Of a stretch of 64,000 bases of DNA, positions 1 to 9,382 are shown piece after piece. The first letter of the stretch is position 1; every line of letters starts with the position of its first letter. The notes beneath the pieces were generated by a model that was not told the origin of the DNA, ran no database searches, and saw nothing but the letters and a program-made list of their open reading frames with translations. A program made the position numbers and the translations under genes. The stretch is taken from NCBI RefSeq assembly GCF_026183695.1, contig NZ_JAPFRD010000013.1, forward strand, positions 62,001-126,000, given 5' to 3'. The stretch is from Alteromonas aquimaris. Lineage in GTDB: Bacteria > Pseudomonadota > Gammaproteobacteria > Enterobacterales > Alteromonadaceae.

Positions 1-236
1 GGCGTTAATTCGGTAGGAATGAGGCCCGGATAGAGCTCTGGCCAGTAATTCGTTCCTACTGCAATCATGCCGGTTACCATTGCTTCGTAGTGCTCGTTTT
101 CATAATGATCGAAAATGTCCAGCACCCGCGAAAGCTTTGCCCGCACGGCCTGACTATCGTCATCGACCACGTTTAATAACAAGTACTGAGCATGCAGATT
201 GGGTTCAGCGCACACGCCCTTTTGAGGTTGAGTCAT
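1..236 (-). CDS. Dyp-type peroxidase, N-terminal part (cut by window edge)
   Basis: Only the first 78 codons are visible; the gene continues past base 1. It starts at an ATG whose complement lies at 234-236. The N-terminus reads MTQPQKGVCAEPNLHAQYL, which matches the opening of YfeX-like Dyp-type haem peroxidases (E. coli YfeX begins MSQVQSGILPEH). The segment VAVGTNxW seen in the family appears here as IAVGTNYWPEL. Dyp peroxidases oxidise dyes and other small molecules with H2O2 using a haem bound by a C-terminal His and a GXXDG motif; both would lie outside the window. Family assignment rests on the N-terminus alone, so I am moderately sure. Confidence 0.7.
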   Translation of the reverse strand, partial: MTQPQKGVCAEPNLHAQYLLLNVVDDDSQAVRAKLSRVLDIFDHYENEHYEAMVTGMIAVGTNYWPELYPGLIPTELT

Positions 237-292
237 GCTAGGTCCGCTTGCCTTATGGCTATTATTGTTAGCGCGAATATGTCTAGTGTGGC

Positions 293-1975
293 TCAGAACC
301 CTGCTGCTTGTCCATCTTTTCGGCTTTCTGACGCCCCAATATACAGTTTTCGGCGAGGATCGTAACCAATGGCCTGATATCCCCCATAAGCCCCTGTGAC
401 AGGTTGTAATGTGTGACCCCAACGCATGAGTGTGCGTTGGACCTGCTCATCAATACCTGACTCAAGACTGACCACGCCCCCATCGGTCATTAATTCACCT
501 GTAGGGCTGCTGGATCCACTATGCAAGATCCTTGGCGCATCGCCCGCTTCCTGTAGGTTCATACCAAAGTCAATCATGTTAACCAGCACCTGCGCGTGCA
601 TTTGCGGTTGTGCGCCCCCGCCCATTACCCCAAAGCTCAACCAAGGCTGGTTATTGCGGGTTACAAACGCGGGGATGATGGTGTGGAACGGACGTTTACC
701 TGGTTCATACTCGTTGAAATGCCCTTCTTGCAAGGTAAACAATTCACCGCGATTTTGCAGAATAAAGCCCAAACCCGTGGGCGTCATGCCTGACCCCATG
801 CCACGGTAATTACTTTGAATGAGCGATACCATATTTCCTTTGGCATCGGCTACGGTCAGGTAAATCGTATCACCTTGGTTAATGCCTGCGTCATAACGTT
901 CGGCCGCTTTTCTGGGTTTTATTAGCTGGCGCCGCTCTTGTGCATATTCTTTTGAAATTAACCAATCTACGGGAATTTCATTAAAAGCAGGATCCGCGTA
1001 GTACTTTGCGCGATCCTCAAATGCCAGTTTTTTGGCTTCGACAAATGTATGAATATATTCCGCCGAGCCAAATCCCATGCCTTCTATATCATATTGCTCA
1101 AGAATATTAAGTATCTGCAGTGCAGCGATACCCTGACCATTTGGGGGTAGCTCCCACACATCATAACCCCGATAATTAGTGGAAACCGGAGTAACCCATT
1201 CAGATTTGTGTGAGGCTAAATCTTCGTAGGTCAAAAAGCCTCCTTGTTCTTTCATATAGGCAGCGATGGTGTGTGCGATATCACCTTTGTAAAAAGCATC
1301 ACGCCCCCCACTGGCTAACTTTTCGTAGGTTGCTGCCAAAGCTGGATTTTTAAAGATATCCCCTTTACGCGGAGCTTTGCCGTTAGGAAGATATGTTTCA
1401 GCGAAACCTTCATACTCACCAATGCGCTTCGCGTTAACTTTCCAGTAATAAGAGATGAGTTCTGACACAGGAAAGCCATTTTTTGCATATCGAATGGCTG
1501 GCGTTAGCAACTTGCTCATTGTCAGCTTGCCGTACTTTTTATGTAGCATAAACCAGCCGTCTACTGCACCGGGAACGGAGACAGGAAGTGGGCCATATGC
1601 TGGGATCTGGGTTAACCCCTGTTCCGCAAAATGCTCTTTGGTAAGACCTTTAGGTGAACGCCCTGAAGCGTTGAGTCCCACCAGCTTTTTTTCCTCTGCA
1701 TCCCACACAATGGCAAACAAGTCCCCCCCAATTCCACAACCGGTTGGTTCCACCAAGCCTAACATCGCATTTGCTGCAATGGCAGCATCGACAGCCGAAC
1801 CGCCTTTTTGCAAAATATCTAAGGCAACCTGCGTCGCTAGCGGCTGGCTGGTTGCCGCCATTCCATGTTGCGCCAACACTTCAGAGCGACTGGCGTGCAT
1901 CTCACCGGTCACCCTGTCATAGGCCATCGTCGCCGCTGAATTGAGCATAAGAAGAAGAATCAGTAGTAAACGCAT
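293..1975 (-). CDS. ggt: Gamma-glutamyltransferase, periplasmic
   Basis: 560-residue proenzyme that transfers or hydrolyses the gamma-glutamyl group of glutathione and related compounds in the periplasm. An N-terminal signal peptide (residues 1 to about 18, MRLLLILLLMLNSAATMA) is followed by the family start motif ATSQPLAT and the GGSAVDAAIA segment (58-67). The autoprocessing and nucleophile threonine is Thr370, in GDTIYLTVAD, which aligns with Thr391 of the E. coli enzyme; cleavage there would give a small subunit of about 191 residues. The usual oxyanion SS/GSPGG segment is replaced by GVMGGGAQPQ, as in the less-studied YwrD/cephalosporin-acylase-like branch, so substrate range could differ. 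An AAAGGTGT ribosome site precedes the ATG. The gene appears to be a single unit. Confidence 0.9.
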   Translation of the reverse strand: MRLLLILLLMLNSAATMAYDRVTGEMHASRSEVLAQHGMAATSQPLATQVALDILQKGGSAVDAAIAANAMLGLVEPTGCGIGGDLFAIVWDAEEKKLVGLNASGRSPKGLTKEHFAEQGLTQIPAYGPLPVSVPGAVDGWFMLHKKYGKLTMSKLLTPAIRYAKNGFPVSELISYYWKVNAKRIGEYEGFAETYLPNGKAPRKGDIFKNPALAATYEKLASGGRDAFYKGDIAHTIAAYMKEQGGFLTYEDLASHKSEWVTPVSTNYRGYDVWELPPNGQGIAALQILNILEQYDIEGMGFGSAEYIHTFVEAKKLAFEDRAKYYADPAFNEIPVDWLISKEYAQERRQLIKPRKAAERYDAGINQGDTIYLTVADAKGNMVSLIQSNYRGMGSGMTPTGLGFILQNRGELFTLQEGHFNEYEPGKRPFHTIIPAFVTRNNQPWLSFGVMGGGAQPQMHAQVLVNMIDFGMNLQEAGDAPRILHSGSSSPTGELMTDGGVVSLESGIDEQVQRTLMRWGHTLQPVTGAYGGYQAIGYDPRRKLYIGASESRKDGQAAGF

Positions 1976-2386
1976 AGCACACCTTTTGTTATTTTATTCC
2001 GTGACATTATGTCATCGACTGACAAAGATTTTCCAGCCCGTCTATCGCCCAGAATGGTGCAATCATGCCTTATCAGTGGACGTTGGCTTTTATGGAGAAA
2101 GTTTAATGAACAGTGTAGTAGCTGATTACGTAAAAAGTCGCTCCTGAGCACAAAAAGTATTCTATGCACCACGCTTATTGCTTTGTCGGCATGAAAATTT
2201 GCTTCAATTTTTTGCTAAGCAGCCACTTTTGCGCATTCTGGCACCTTTCTTTCTTAGCAGGATGGAACGAATTGAAATTACCACCATTAGGAAAGGGTGT
2301 TTGTATGATGCCAAAGACTATGCGTGTTTTTCTTTCACTTATTCCGTTTGATGCATATCGCACGTATCATTTCAGGAGGACAACAC
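1976..2386. other. Intergenic region, divergent ggt and glycosyltransferase
   Basis: About 410 bases between the divergent starts of ggt (minus) and the GT2 gene (plus). Short reading frames here overlap one another and lack ribosome sites. It must hold both promoters, but I could not identify convincing -35/-10 pairs. Confidence 0.4.
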
Positions 2387-3229
2387 ATGCACAATGACTT
2401 TAGTATCGTCACCATTGTTAAAGGGCGTTTACGTCAGTTATCCAACCTAATCGGCAGTATTGAGAATGCCCATCTTCATCCCAAAGAACTCATTGTCGTG
2501 TGGATGGCCCCTCCTTGCAGTGAATCACTTATGACAAGCGAGCATTTTGCTATTCAGCATAAGTTTGTTGCCAACGAACCCTTACCCATCGCCAAGGCGC
2601 GTAATAAAGGTTTTCAGGCTTGTACAACTGACAACATAATCTACATGGATGTTGATTGCATCTGTTCACCAGATTTATTCGACGGCATGCTGTCCTCACT
2701 GCAGCGTCAACGCGTCGTCATGCCACAGGTACGTTACCTAAATAGCATCCCCGACAACTGTGATTTTCACGCGTTATCGATGCAGGCTACAGGCGATCCG
2801 TCCAATGAGTGGTTGCCGCTCAATCATGATATCGCGTTTGACAAGTTCCGCACTCTTGCCTTTGCGATCACTAAAACTGATTTTGAAACGGTGGGTGGGT
2901 TCGACGAAGCCTTTCATGGTTATGGCGTAGGCGATCTGGATTTTGCCAGTCGTTGCGAAACCGCGGGCCTGAGCCTTTTTCTGGTGCCAGGAGAAGTGTT
3001 GCATCAATACCATCCCACCTTCGATCCGCCCATTAACCATCTGTTTGATATTGTTAATAATGCCTCTGTATTTAAGCAAAAATGGGGGCGCTATCCCCTT
3101 GAGCACTGTCTTCAGAAATTTGCCGATGAAGGGCTTATCAACGCCGACTATCATGAAACCGGGTTACGCGTTAGACGCATGCCTAGTCAGGAAGAGATCC
3201 ATGCTCACTTATCCGATAAACCTTTTTAA
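2387..3229 (+). CDS. GT2-type (galactosyltransferase-like) glycosyltransferase
   Basis: 280-residue cytoplasmic sugar transferase of the GT-A fold. The ATG at 2387 is chosen over an upstream in-frame ATG at 2324 because a strong AGGAGG lies 7 bases before it and the family N-terminus (DFSIVTIVKGR) begins there. A DXD-like metal and nucleotide-sugar motif, MDVDC, lies near residue 89. A Glyco_transf_7C-type segment, GGFDEAFHGYGVGDLDFASR, lies near residues 170-190 and marks the galactosyltransferase-like group. There are no membrane segments. Donor and acceptor cannot be told from sequence. It stands alone between ggt and katE, with no surface-polysaccharide cluster around it. Confidence 0.75.
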   Translation: MHNDFSIVTIVKGRLRQLSNLIGSIENAHLHPKELIVVWMAPPCSESLMTSEHFAIQHKFVANEPLPIAKARNKGFQACTTDNIIYMDVDCICSPDLFDGMLSSLQRQRVVMPQVRYLNSIPDNCDFHALSMQATGDPSNEWLPLNHDIAFDKFRTLAFAITKTDFETVGGFDEAFHGYGVGDLDFASRCETAGLSLFLVPGEVLHQYHPTFDPPINHLFDIVNNASVFKQKWGRYPLEHCLQKFADEGLINADYHETGLRVRRMPSQEEIHAHLSDKPF

Positions 3230-3233
3230 GAAA

Positions 3234-3255
3234 GAGGGATTATGTCCCTCACCTT
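3234..3255 (+). terminator. Possible terminator after the GT2 gene
   Basis: Inverted repeat GAGGGA-TTATG-TCCCTC (3234-3250) followed by ACCTTTT, starting 5 bases after the stop codon. The stem is short and the T-run is only four, so it is a weak call. Confidence 0.4.
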
Positions 3256-3381
3256 TTAATCGCGTATTGCGATGCACTTAAATAGATTTAATCATTAAAC
3301 TTTTCCTATTTTCTTTATGTAGAACGTTTAGCACTTCTAGGAGTTGGTGCATTAGCCAAACATCTTCAAAGGAAAATATTT

Positions 3382-5448
3382 ATGGCAGAATCATTTAAGT
3401 ACGGCGGCAATAAAGGCTCTGGCGGGGAATTGCATCAAAAGCCCGAAGCAGACAATCAAGTGATGACCACGGCTCAAGGATGTCCGGTAAGTGATGATCA
3501 GAATTCACTTAAAGCGGGCGAACGCGGTCCTACCCTCATTGAAGATCATATCTTACGAGAAAAACTCTTTCATTTCGATCATGAGCGTATTCCCGAAAGA
3601 GTGGTGCACGCCAGAGGCTATGGAGCACATGGTCATTTTGAAAGTTATGGTAATGTGTCCGAGGTAACCTGCGCAGATTTATTTCAGAAAAAAGGACAAA
3701 AGACCCCTGTGTTTGTGCGCTTTTCCACGGTGGCGGGGAACAAAGGTTCACCTGACCTGGCGCGTGACGTGAGGGGGTTCGCAGTAAAATTTTATACCAA
3801 TGAAGGCAATTGGGACCTGGTGGGAAATAACATACCGGTGTTCTTCATCCAGGATGCTATTAAGTTTCCCGATCTCATTCACTCCGCTAAACAAGAACCA
3901 GATCGTGGTTTTCCTCAGGCACAAACGGCCCATGATAACTTTTGGGACTTCATCAGCCTGACACCTGAATCGATGCATATGGTAATGTGGGCCATGTCGG
4001 ACAGAGCTATTCCACGATCATTACGCTTCATGGAAGGATTTGGCGTGCATACCTTCAAACTGGTCAACGCTAAGGGAGAAGAAAAGTTCGTTAAGTTCCA
4101 TTGGAAGCCTAAATTGGGCATGCAATCAGTGGTGTGGAACGAAGCGCTGAAGATAAACGGCGCCGACCCCGATTTCCATCGTAGAGATTTATGGAACGCC
4201 ATTGAGGCGGGTGACTACCCGGAATGGGAGTTGGGCGTGCAAATATTCGATCGTGAGTTTGCAGATAAGTTTGCGTTTGATGTGTTGGACGCCACTAAGC
4301 TTATCCCGGAAGAAGAGGTGCCAGTTAAATTAATAGGAAAAATGGTGTTGGACCGGGTAGTCGATAACTTCTTTGCCGAGACCGAACAGGTGGCATTTTG
4401 CACCCAAAATATTGTGCCGGGGATAGACTTCACAGAAGATCCTCTGTTACAGGGCAGAAACTTTTCCTACCTGGATACCCAATTAAAACGTTTAGGTAGC
4501 CCTAACTTTACCCACCTCCCTATCAATGCACCAAAATGCCCTTTCAGACACTTGCAACAAGATGGACATATGGCCATGCACAACCCGAAAGGGAGGGTGA
4601 ATTACGAGCCAAACTCCTGGCAGCAAGACCAATATAATCCCAGGGCGTGTCCTGACACTGGCTTTAAGAGCACGGCCGAACCCATATCTGGGAGTAAGTT
4701 GCGCTATCGTTCTGAGACGTTTGCTGACCATTACAGTCAAGCTGCTCAATTTTATCGAAGTCAAACAGAGATTGAACAAATACATATTCAAGATGCATTA
4801 ACCTTTGAACTCTCCAAGGTGGAAACGTTAGCGATACGCGAACGAATGGTATCGCATTTACTTAATATTGATAAAAAACTGGCCCACACTGTTGCTGAAA
4901 AACTGGGTTTACAGGAAATGCCGGCCGCCGCTGAAACTGCGATAAAACCCAACAGCAAACTCAACGTATCCGATGCGCTTAGTATGTTGAAAAATCCACC
5001 CAATACGTTTAAAGGACGAAAACTCGGCATTCTTGCCACTGATGATATGGATGAAAGCATCTTCAACACTCTTATCCAGGCCCTCGAAAAAGAAGGCGCC
5101 ATGTATGAAGTGATTGCGCCAACAGTCAATGGGGTGAAGACAGACCAAGGGACCCATATCAAGGGTGACCAGTTAGTCAACGGCGGCCCGTCGGTACTGT
5201 ATGATGCGGTTGCCATTGTCGTATCAGAAAAAGGTGCTGAAAAACTAGCGGATATCCCAGAAGCAAAAGATTTTTTAATGGACGCTTTTGCGCATAAAAA
5301 GTTTATCGGCTATACCCAGTCTGCTATGCCACTGTTTGCAGAAACCAATCTTAAAGGAAAAATTGATAATGGCTGCATCGAGCTGACCAGCTCCAATGGA
5401 AAAGAGTTTACCAAAGAGGTTAGAGCGCTAAGATTTTGGCAGCGATAA
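3382..5448 (+). CDS. katE: Large-subunit (clade 2) catalase, HPII type
   Basis: 688-residue haem catalase that dismutates H2O2 to water and oxygen in the cytoplasm. The distal histidine is His76 in [11 protein letters not shown], the distal asparagine lies in VGNNIPVFF (149-150), and the proximal haem-ligand tyrosine is Tyr363 in NFSYLDTQ. After the core (to about residue 490) a linker leads into a C-terminal DJ-1/PfpI-like flavodoxin domain (about 535-688; [12 protein letters not shown]), the hallmark of clade 2 large catalases. At 688 residues it is somewhat shorter than E. coli KatE (753), mainly at the N-terminus. AAGGAA precedes the ATG. It is monocistronic, ending at a strong hairpin terminator. 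I am very sure of the family; the KatE name is by architecture. Confidence 0.95.
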   Translation: MAESFKYGGNKGSGGELHQKPEADNQVMTTAQGCPVSDDQNSLKAGERGPTLIEDHILREKLFHFDHERIPERVVHARGYGAHGHFESYGNVSEVTCADLFQKKGQKTPVFVRFSTVAGNKGSPDLARDVRGFAVKFYTNEGNWDLVGNNIPVFFIQDAIKFPDLIHSAKQEPDRGFPQAQTAHDNFWDFISLTPESMHMVMWAMSDRAIPRSLRFMEGFGVHTFKLVNAKGEEKFVKFHWKPKLGMQSVVWNEALKINGADPDFHRRDLWNAIEAGDYPEWELGVQIFDREFADKFAFDVLDATKLIPEEEVPVKLIGKMVLDRVVDNFFAETEQVAFCTQNIVPGIDFTEDPLLQGRNFSYLDTQLKRLGSPNFTHLPINAPKCPFRHLQQDGHMAMHNPKGRVNYEPNSWQQDQYNPRACPDTGFKSTAEPISGSKLRYRSETFADHYSQAAQFYRSQTEIEQIHIQDALTFELSKVETLAIRERMVSHLLNIDKKLAHTVAEKLGLQEMPAAAETAIKPNSKLNVSDALSMLKNPPNTFKGRKLGILATDDMDESIFNTLIQALEKEGAMYEVIAPTVNGVKTDQGTHIKGDQLVNGGPSVLYDAVAIVVSEKGAEKLADIPEAKDFLMDAFAHKKFIGYTQSAMPLFAETNLKGKIDNGCIELTSSNGKEFTKEVRALRFWQR

Positions 5449-5470
5449 ACTCCACCAGGGTTAAAAGGTT

Positions 5471-5498
5471 AAAAGCGCTTCAATGAAGCGCTTTTTTT
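5471..5498 (+). terminator. Rho-independent terminator of katE
   Basis: AAAAGCGCTTC-AAT-GAAGCGCTTTTTTT: a 9-11 bp stem with a 7-base T-run on the plus strand. It lies between the convergent ends of katE and amtB. On the minus strand the stem is followed by only four T, so it serves mainly katE. Confidence 0.88.
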
Positions 5499-5502
5499 AT
5501 TG

Positions 5503-6750
5503 TTAAGCACGGCCCCCAGTGAAATCAGGATAAGCTTCTAATCCACATTCACTCATATCTACGCCGGCGTATTCCTCTTCTTCACTTACCCTCACCCCAA
5601 GCAGCAGTTTAATGGCAAACCAGGTCACCAGACTGACCGCAAAAACCCATATAAAAATGGTAAGTGCGCCAATGATCTGACCGCTCAAACTGACCTCAGT
5701 ATTGGACACGGGCACGAGCAGTAGCCCTAACAAGCCTACGGTACCGTGTACCGAGATCGCTCCAACAGGGTCATCTATTTTCAATTTATCTAAGTAAACG
5801 ATACTTAACACCACCAGCACGCCACCGGCAGCACCAAATACGGTAGCCAATAATGGGGTCGGGGTTGATGGTTCAGCCGTAATCGCAACCAACCCAGCCA
5901 GGGCTCCGTTTAATGCCATAGTTAAATCGGCTTTGCCAAACATCAGTCTTGCTAAAACCAGAGCGGCTACAGTCCCTCCTGCTGCTGCTGCATTGGTGTT
6001 CATAAATACGACAGCCACTGAGTTAGCACTTTCAACGGTGGCGGTAGCCAGTACTGAACCGCCATTAAAACCGAACCAGCCCATCCACAAGATGAACGTA
6101 CCCAGCGTTGCTAACGGTAAATTGGCGCCAGGAATAGCTACTGCTTTCCCGTCTGCGGTATATTTTCCTTTCCGCGGACCAAGTATAAGTACGCCAGCCA
6201 AAGCGGCGGCTGCACCCGCCATATGTACAATGCCGGAACCCGCAAAATCTGAGAACCCTAATTCGGATAAAGTATACAGGCCGAAGACAGCTTCGCCCCC
6301 CCAGGTCCAAGACCCTTCAAGCGGGTAAATCAAACCTGTCATCACCACAGCGAAAGTTAAAAAAGCCCACAGTTTCATACGTTCTGCCACCGCGCCCGAG
6401 ACAATTGACATCGCCGTGGCCACGAACACAACCTGGAAGAAAAAATCTGCTGAAGGCGCGTAAGTAGCTGGTTCCCCCGCCACCCCTGTGACACCGTCGC
6501 CCACAATGCCGTTAAGAAATAAACTCCAGTCGCTACCACCATACATGAGGCCGTATCCGCAAATCATATACATGGTGCAGGCAATCGCAAAGAGTGCGAT
6601 ATTTTTGGTTAAAATTTCTGTGGTGTTTTTTGCTCTGACCAAGCCCGCTTCCAGCATCGCGAAACCCGCTGCCATCCACATTACTAAAGCTCCGCATACC
6701 AAGAAATAAAAGGTATCCAGCGCATATCCAAGTTCAAATGTTATTTCCAT
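5503..6750 (-). CDS. amtB: Ammonium transporter
   Basis: 415-residue Amt/Rh-family inner-membrane channel that conducts ammonium as NH3 plus H+. About eleven hydrophobic segments span the protein. The region GFAMLEAGLVRAKN near residues 29-42 is the conserved pore-vestibule segment, and the C-terminal cytoplasmic tail (ISVHGTVGLLGLLLVP, then VRVSEEEEYAGVDMSECGLEAYP) is the GlnK-interacting type. No signal peptide is obvious, so the N-terminus starts directly with a membrane helix, unlike E. coli AmtB. It lies 32 bases downstream of glnK on the same strand, the classic glnK-amtB operon in which uridylylated or free GlnK gates the channel. Regulation follows the glnK promoter. Confidence 0.95.
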   Translation of the reverse strand: MEITFELGYALDTFYFLVCGALVMWMAAGFAMLEAGLVRAKNTTEILTKNIALFAIACTMYMICGYGLMYGGSDWSLFLNGIVGDGVTGVAGEPATYAPSADFFFQVVFVATAMSIVSGAVAERMKLWAFLTFAVVMTGLIYPLEGSWTWGGEAVFGLYTLSELGFSDFAGSGIVHMAGAAAALAGVLILGPRKGKYTADGKAVAIPGANLPLATLGTFILWMGWFGFNGGSVLATATVESANSVAVVFMNTNAAAAGGTVAALVLARLMFGKADLTMALNGALAGLVAITAEPSTPTPLLATVFGAAGGVLVVLSIVYLDKLKIDDPVGAISVHGTVGLLGLLLVPVSNTEVSLSGQIIGALTIFIWVFAVSLVTWFAIKLLLGVRVSEEEEYAGVDMSECGLEAYPDFTGGRA

Positions 6751-6782
6751 TATTTATTCCCCAACTGATATTTTGCCGAATC

Positions 6783-7139
<357 letters not shown>

Positions 7140-7171
7140 CTAATGAATGTTGTTGTTCGTAAAGCAGTCTT

Positions 7172-7187
7172 TTCAAGAGCTGTACCA
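7172..7187 (-). promoter_or_regulatory. Sigma-54 (-24/-12) promoter of glnK-amtB
   Basis: Read on the minus strand the site is TGGTACAGCTCTTGAA, against the RpoN consensus TGGCACR-N4-TTGCW. Spacing between the -24 GG and the -12 G is canonical; the -12 C is replaced by A. It would start transcription near 7160, about 40 bases before the glnK ATG. The context (glnK-amtB is an RpoN/NtrC operon in many proteobacteria) and the upstream NtrC-like box raise confidence. Confidence 0.65.
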
Positions 7188-7251
7188 AAAAACAAACTTC
7201 AGTAGTTACAGATAGTTATTCATTTTTTTCACATATTCAGGCATAATTGAC

Positions 7252-7296
7252 GCACAGGTATGGTGCAGTCGTGCCTATAGGCACCACAATAAGGCA
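7252..7296 (-). promoter_or_regulatory. NtrC-type enhancer boxes upstream of glnK
   Basis: A box GCAC-AGGTATG-GTGC (7252-7266, followed by A) matches the NtrC dyad GCAC-N7-GTGC exactly in both arms. A second, weaker copy, GCACCACAATAAGGC, lies at 7281-7295. Their centres are about 29 bases apart and fall near -98 and -127 relative to the predicted glnK start, resembling the paired enhancer sites of glnA in E. coli. Between them a 14-bp perfect palindrome, GTGCCTATAGGCAC (7271-7284), overlaps the second box. The site also lies upstream of the divergent gene at 7362. Confidence 0.65.
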
Positions 7297-7361
7297 TTTA
7301 AATAACGGAACTATTTGTCGTGTCTGGCGTCTCTAATTGCACAGAGATAGCAGGTGTTGGT

Positions 7362-8045
7362 ATGGATACGGCAGTTTTTACACCAGATTGGTATACCCCC
7401 CAAGCACGACAGCCCAAAAAGAAAGCGCAGCAAAGCTGGTTCTGGTTAGGCTCTTTGCTACTGCACGGTATTTTTCTGGTGCCGGTAATTCTGTTTCAGC
7501 GAAGCCATGCTCCTGACCTTCCTACTGCCACAGAGACAATAAAAGCAAGGTTAGTGTTTGCACCAATCAGCAAGAAACAAGCAGAACCTGAATTACTCCC
7601 ACCCAACGAGACTTCCCTGTTAACCGCACCGGTAAGCCAACCAGCTAACCCACGTCAGGTGAACGCAAATACAGAACAGCAAAGGCCGCACCCAGATACA
7701 AGGGAAATCAGGCCATCCACCTTCGATGATCGCCACCCGGATATACCTGAAGCTAAGCTTAATCTGTCGCCAAGCGTTGCGCTGCAAACTCTCCAGTCTA
7801 GACGACGCCAAGCCCTGGTAGAAAACGCCGGTCGACAACGCAGGCGCTTGCTTACCTCACCGCAACTTCATGATCCCCACAAAGGAAAGGAAGAAGCTGA
7901 TTCATCGTTTCAAACTCATAAGATAAATTGTGATAAGGGCGTAAACAATGTAATTGGCTTGCTCAGCGGCCTAACGGGGGGCTCTTTGGAGTGTTCCAAT
8001 CGTGGCGCGGATATTGAAAGCTTCATCAATAAACACAAGAAGTAG
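7362..8045 (+). CDS. TonB-N-terminus-like anchored periplasmic protein, unknown function
   Basis: 227 residues if started at the ATG at 7362, which follows an AGGTGTTGG stretch; a GTG at 7320 would add 14 residues. A basic stretch (QPKKKAQQ) leads into one membrane helix (about residues 26-46, SWFWLGSLLLHGIFLVPVIL), then IKARLVFAPISKK and a Pro/Gln/Glu-rich periplasmic region. This resembles the N-terminal half of TonB-like energy transducers, but the TonB C-terminal domain is absent. The C-terminus instead ends in a short region with two cysteines (NCDKGV and LECSNRG) that could form a disulphide. It is divergent from glnK. I do not recognise a named family. Confidence 0.6.
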   Translation: MDTAVFTPDWYTPQARQPKKKAQQSWFWLGSLLLHGIFLVPVILFQRSHAPDLPTATETIKARLVFAPISKKQAEPELLPPNETSLLTAPVSQPANPRQVNANTEQQRPHPDTREIRPSTFDDRHPDIPEAKLNLSPSVALQTLQSRRRQALVENAGRQRRRLLTSPQLHDPHKGKEEADSSFQTHKINCDKGVNNVIGLLSGLTGGSLECSNRGADIESFINKHKK

Positions 8046-8123
8046 AACGTCAGAGTCAGTATTTAACTTTCAATGTTTATATAAGCTGTTTATGCTAAAC
8101 AAAATTTTCGAAGGACTTCACTC

Positions 8124-9038
8124 GTGGCCGCTGCAAACTTACTCACATTATTAGATGATATCGCCGCGCTCTTAGATGATGTGGCAGCTATGTCCAAAGT
8201 GGCAGCGAAAAAAACGGCCGGTGTACTTGGGGACGATTTGGCGTTAAATGCCAACCAGGTTAGCGGGGTAAAGCCTGAAAGAGAAATCCCCGTTGTTTGG
8301 GCGGTTGCCAAAGGCTCATTTCTAAATAAACTAATTTTAGTGCCCGCTGCGTTGCTGATAAGCGCATTTTTGCCGGTGCTTATCACCGTTTTGTTGGTTA
8401 TAGGTGGCCTATATTTATGCTATGAAGGCGCAGAAAAAGTCATTCATCGGTTCTTTTTTAAACACGACGACGCCGAACGTGAAAAACGGCTAAAAGCGCT
8501 TGCAGATAGTGATATTGATTTGGTCGCGATGGAAAAAGATAAAATTAAAGGTGCAATTCGTACCGACTTTATTCTCTCAGCGGAAATTATTGTGATAGCG
8601 TTGGGTGCCGTCCAGCAAGCAGATTTTATAACCCAGGTAGGGGTACTTAGTGCGCTAAGCATTGCTATCACAATCGGTGTTTACGGGTTGGTCGCAGGCA
8701 TAGTTAAAATGGACGATGCGGGTCTTTATATGCTGCGTAAAGCCGTGAGTGGCGGTTGGAACAGCTTCCAGCGCTTTATTGGCCGTACGTTGTTAATTGC
8801 AGCTCCGCTATTAATGAAGTTTCTCGCGATTGTCGGTACCCTTGCTATGTTTTTAGTGGGCGGCGGTATTCTTACTCACAATATCGAATTCGTTCACCAT
8901 AGCGCACAAATAATGCTTACATGGATGCCGCATTTTAATTTGTTGGTATCTTTAGTGTATGACGCATTGGTCGGATTTATTGCTGGTTGTGGTGTGATGA
9001 TGCTGGTCGTCTTCATTAAGAAAGTCACAGGTAAATAG
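8124..9038 (+). CDS. yedI: DUF808 / YedI-family inner-membrane protein
   Basis: 304 residues, starting at a GTG 8 bases after AAGGA. The N-terminus (LLTLLDDIAALLDDVAAMSK, then KKTAGVLGDDLALNA and EIPVVWAVAKGS) is very close to E. coli YedI, the type member of DUF808. Several membrane helices follow (about residues 71-105, 150-200, 220-250 and 275-300). The family has no established biochemical function. It appears to be a single gene. The call to the family is firm; no role is claimed. Confidence 0.9.
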   Translation: MAAANLLTLLDDIAALLDDVAAMSKVAAKKTAGVLGDDLALNANQVSGVKPEREIPVVWAVAKGSFLNKLILVPAALLISAFLPVLITVLLVIGGLYLCYEGAEKVIHRFFFKHDDAEREKRLKALADSDIDLVAMEKDKIKGAIRTDFILSAEIIVIALGAVQQADFITQVGVLSALSIAITIGVYGLVAGIVKMDDAGLYMLRKAVSGGWNSFQRFIGRTLLIAAPLLMKFLAIVGTLAMFLVGGGILTHNIEFVHHSAQIMLTWMPHFNLLVSLVYDALVGFIAGCGVMMLVVFIKKVTGK

Positions 9039-9096
9039 CAAGCTAAATCTCATTTTTAAATAGGGTAAAAGTAGCCGCCCTTTTCCTTCTGCCCTA

Positions 9097-9131
9097 CTCT
9101 GCTCTGCTCTGCTCTGCTCTGCTCTGCTCTG
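9097..9131. repeat. Pentanucleotide microsatellite (CTCTG)7
   Basis: Seven perfect head-to-tail copies of CTCTG. It lies 58 bases after the yedI stop and about 140 bases upstream of a sigma-54-like promoter. The minus-strand frame through it (repeating QSRAE) overlaps yedI antisense and is not credited as a gene. Confidence 0.97.
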
Positions 9132-9271
9132 CATCCATGATGGTCAATTTAGCTAACATACAAAAAATTTTTAACTATTTATTAGCCATCCTCACACAAC
9201 GCAAAATTCAAAAACTTGCTAATCGAAACAAAAACTCTTACAAAACAACAAATTAATAAATTTTTTCGCTC

Positions 9272-9287
9272 TGGCACAACTATCGCT
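9272..9287 (+). promoter_or_regulatory. Sigma-54 (-24/-12) promoter for the gene at 9383
   Basis: TGGCACAACTATCGCT matches the RpoN consensus TGGCACR-N4-TTGCW at 15 of 16 defined positions, with the required GG-N10-GC spacing. Transcription would start near 9298, leaving an 85-base leader. The A+T-rich DNA upstream could hold IHF and enhancer sites, but I could not assign an activator. Confidence 0.65.
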
Positions 9288-9382
9288 ATAGATACTGCGA
9301 CTTAATCAATAACTGCCACGGTGTAATCTTAGTCAGTAAAAGGTTTGAAGCAGTTAATTTATCAATGAAAAAGGAGAAATCA

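Larger units (their letters stand above)
9039..9382. other. A+T-rich intergenic region with microsatellite and promoter
   Basis: About 340 bases without a gene. It contains the (CTCTG)7 tract, then about 130 bases of very A+T-rich DNA with A-tracts, then a sigma-54-type promoter and an 85-base leader for the small exported protein at 9383. Confidence 0.6.

Noticed and set aside
1455-1922. 155-codon plus-strand frame
   Set aside because: Wholly antisense to ggt, no family resemblance, low-quality composition.
4788-5216. 142-codon minus-strand frame
   Set aside because: Antisense to the catalase C-terminal domain; serine-rich shadow frame.
9097-9131. CRISPR-like repeat
   Set aside because: The tract is a simple 5-base microsatellite without spacers.
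8952-9134. 60-codon minus-strand frame running through the CTCTG repeat
   Set aside because: Its repeating QSRAE start comes only from the microsatellite and the rest is antisense to the end of yedI; no ribosome site.
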